Position numbers and translations under genes: made by a program | DNA from: an uncultured Pedobacter sp. | GTDB taxonomy: Bacteria > Bacteroidota > Bacteroidia > Sphingobacteriales > Sphingobacteriaceae | Direction of reading: 5' to 3' | Length of the DNA: 9,316 bases | NCBI GenBank assembly: GCA_946478755.1 | Contig: CAMLDJ010000211.1 | Coordinates: 1 to 9,316 of the forward strand | The notes under the pieces: generated by a model | Databases searched by the model: none | Seen by the model: the letters and a program-made list of their open reading frames with translations, nothing else | Told to the model about the DNA's origin: nothing | Shown here: positions 7,872-9,316 of the stretch, one piece after another | Position numbering within the stretch: the stretch's first letter is position 1 | Layout of the letters: the number at the start of each line of letters is the position of its first letter

Positions 7872-9280
7872 TGATCAGATTGTATATCGCGGAACATTTT
7901 AAAAAAATACTACACCTCCATCCCACATTGGTGATTTTCGATCCTGATCAGCGTTACAGGGAAATCGTTAATACTATAGGAAATAACCAAATCCGTGTTT
8001 TTGATACAACCTGTAATATTTTAGCTGTTCGCGAAGAAATATCCACCTATTATGCGACAACAATTGCAGAAGATGTCAATTCCAAAATGCTAGTTTACGT
8101 GCCTTTTAAAGAACCTTTGACTAGGCAGGAGAAATTAATGGACCCGTTTTTTATATTCTCATTTGGCGGTGCCATGTTCCCGTCTGATGCTGCTGACAAA
8201 TACGAGTCGCTATGTAAAGGGTGCTATATCGATAAGGAGCAGCAGATTGATGAATTGTTCCAACAAGAAATCCCTGATTTCGATACCGTTGACGCCCTTG
8301 GAGGCGGCAATACCTGGGCCAAATTGCAAATTCTTACAGGCGGTAAATCTGAAAAAGAAATATTAATGGTGCTGTTGACCCCATCGGCCAAACAACTTGA
8401 AACCATCAATAAAGACAAGACCTGGCTGAAAGAATATAAAGATTTGGCGAGATTGATCGGTTTACAAACAAAAGAAAAAACTTATGATGCGGTATGTAGT
8501 GAACTTTGGCGTTTTCTATTATTCAGTGAGTTTGTTTTTGACCTCCCTATTCCACTACCGGATTCGCTTAGCGGTATTCCTATAGCCAAGGCTTCAACAA
8601 AAAGCCTGATATTGGATATCTGCAGATCCTTAAGGAATGACACCAGCAATCAGGAAGTTTACGTGGAAAAGGCTGATTTTGTCGCAACCCAACTGGGGCT
8701 CTCTAATTTATTTCGCAATGAGCATCAATTGGGGGAAATCATTACTTTTTCCTTTGAAGACAACACCTATTTCTACCACTTTATTAACCTGTTAAGACAG
8801 GGCAAAATGGATGAGGCAACTGAGATCACCTCGCGGATAAAGGAAAATATCTGGCTGCATCACGATAAGGAACGTAGAAGATACTGGAAGATGGCGGAAT
8901 TCGGATTTGAGTTGATCAAGTTAACCGAAATCAACATCAAACCGGCTACTTCATTAAAAGCAGCGATCAGCCAGTATACCGAAAGCGACTATAAGATTGA
9001 TCAGCTACAGCGGAGGTTCGAGAAACAAGCCATGGAAATAATGGAGGAAAATACGGCTTTGACGGATTTGAAAAGTCTAGTACGAAGCGCCTACAAGAAA
9101 TACGTGGAGCGATCACAAAAACACTATCAACAACTGGTCTCTATTGAGCACTGGCCAGTAGAGGGCATGTTAAGCAATACCCAAGTCTTTACAAGACATA
9201 TACAACCATTATTAAAAGCGAAAACCAAAACGGCTTATATTCTCGTTGATGCTTTAAGGTTTGAACTGGCAAGGAGTTAG
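7868..9280 (+). CDS. pglZ: BREX phosphatase-superfamily protein PglZ, N-terminal 470 codons; frame ends early by an apparent frameshift
   Basis: The gene starts with ATGATG; the first ATG overlaps the pglX stop as ATGA, which suggests coupled translation. The N-terminal domain begins with LVIFDPDQRYREIV (about residues 21-34), a PglZ-like opening. A long alpha-helical middle follows, with strongly charged helices at about 375-430. At the end, AYILVDALRFELAR (456-469) is the first conserved strand and metal-ligand motif of the PglZ alkaline-phosphatase domain, with D461 the likely metal-binding aspartate. The frame then stops (S470, TAG at 9278-9280), while PglZ proteins usually run to roughly 800-900 residues with the other metal ligands downstream. 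The -1 frame restores the expected continuation, so the gene looks like an ordinary pglZ with one base missing. PglZ is needed for phage exclusion and, in the systems tested, for PglX-dependent methylation. As written, this product would keep the N-terminal domains but almost none of the catalytic domain. Only the part inside the window can be judged. Confidence 0.88.
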   Translation: MMIRLYIAEHFKKILHLHPTLVIFDPDQRYREIVNTIGNNQIRVFDTTCNILAVREEISTYYATTIAEDVNSKMLVYVPFKEPLTRQEKLMDPFFIFSFGGAMFPSDAADKYESLCKGCYIDKEQQIDELFQQEIPDFDTVDALGGGNTWAKLQILTGGKSEKEILMVLLTPSAKQLETINKDKTWLKEYKDLARLIGLQTKEKTYDAVCSELWRFLLFSEFVFDLPIPLPDSLSGIPIAKASTKSLILDICRSLRNDTSNQEVYVEKADFVATQLGLSNLFRNEHQLGEIITFSFEDNTYFYHFINLLRQGKMDEATEITSRIKENIWLHHDKERRRYWKMAEFGFELIKLTEINIKPATSLKAAISQYTESDYKIDQLQRRFEKQAMEIMEENTALTDLKSLVRSAYKKYVERSQKHYQQLVSIEHWPVEGMLSNTQVFTRHIQPLLKAKTKTAYILVDALRFELARS

Positions 9281-9316
9281 AAGAACACCTAGAAAAATAT
9301 TTTTTAATACAAATCA
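9271..9316 (+). other. pglZ: Frameshift site and -1 frame continuation of pglZ
   Basis: In the annotated frame the codons are GCA AGG AGT TAG. Reading from 9274 instead gives GAG TTA GAA GAA CAC CTA GAA AAA TAT, i.e. ELEEHLEKY and then FLIQI, open to the last base. Joined to the preceding residues this makes VDALRFELAR-ELEEHLEKY, the natural PglZ progression from the first metal-ligand strand into an amphipathic helix. A G lost from AAGGGAG to AAGGAG at 9273-9274 is enough to explain it. No ATG follows before the window ends, so a restart downstream is not visible here. No X_XXY_YYZ slippery heptamer is present, which argues against classic -1 recoding. Confidence 0.75.

Noticed and set aside
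7580..7897. Antisense frame of 105 codons opposite the end of pglX
   Set aside because: Complement of the lysine-rich PglX C-terminus, which gives a phenylalanine/serine-rich shadow translation; no family resemblance.
9271..9280. Programmed -1 frameshifting in pglZ, suggested by an AAGGAG sequence at the shift
   Set aside because: There is no X_XXY_YYZ slippery heptamer, and the AAGGAG sits on top of the shift instead of upstream of it; a lost G is the simpler explanation.

Overview
The window is the core of a BREX (bacteriophage exclusion) defence operon. All genes are on the + strand and almost no base is non-coding. In order it holds the C-terminal half of brxB (cut by the left edge), complete brxC (1193 aa P-loop ATPase), complete pglX (1319 aa adenine-specific DNA methyltransferase) and the first 470 codons of pglZ (alkaline-phosphatase superfamily). 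The last gene runs towards the right edge. No RNA gene, insertion sequence, CRISPR array or other mobile element is visible.

The host looks like a member of the Bacteroidota, perhaps Sphingobacteriaceae-like. The DNA is moderately AT-rich, the gene starts lack good Shine-Dalgarno sequences, and A/T-rich leaders precede the starts. This is an inference from style; nothing in the window is a taxonomic marker.

Spacing is operon-like: 2 bases between brxB and brxC, 21 bases between brxC and pglX, and a 4-base ATGA overlap between pglX and pglZ. The order brxB-brxC-pglX-pglZ is shared by BREX types 1 and 6 (type 5 is similar but has two brxC copies). The PglX N-terminus and its sequence style look unlike canonical type 1 PglX and more like the large type 5/6 proteins. 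The deciding genes (brxA/brxE on the left; brxL, or brxD and brxHI, on the right) lie outside the window.

In known BREX systems PglX methylates one strand of a short asymmetric site to mark self DNA. BrxB, BrxC, PglX and PglZ together are needed for modification and for blocking phage DNA replication.

The most notable anomaly is at the right edge. The pglZ frame stops at 9278-9280, just after the first catalytic motif of the phosphatase domain (VDALRFELAR). The -1 frame continues the expected protein (ELEEHLEKYF...) to the end of the window without a stop. One missing G, by mutation, sequencing error or less likely recoding, would explain this. If real, it removes nearly the whole PglZ catalytic domain. 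Lesser observations in pglX are an in-frame internal Shine-Dalgarno plus ATG ahead of the specificity-domain core, and an A7G4 tract where any single-base slip would end the protein before its SAM-binding motif.
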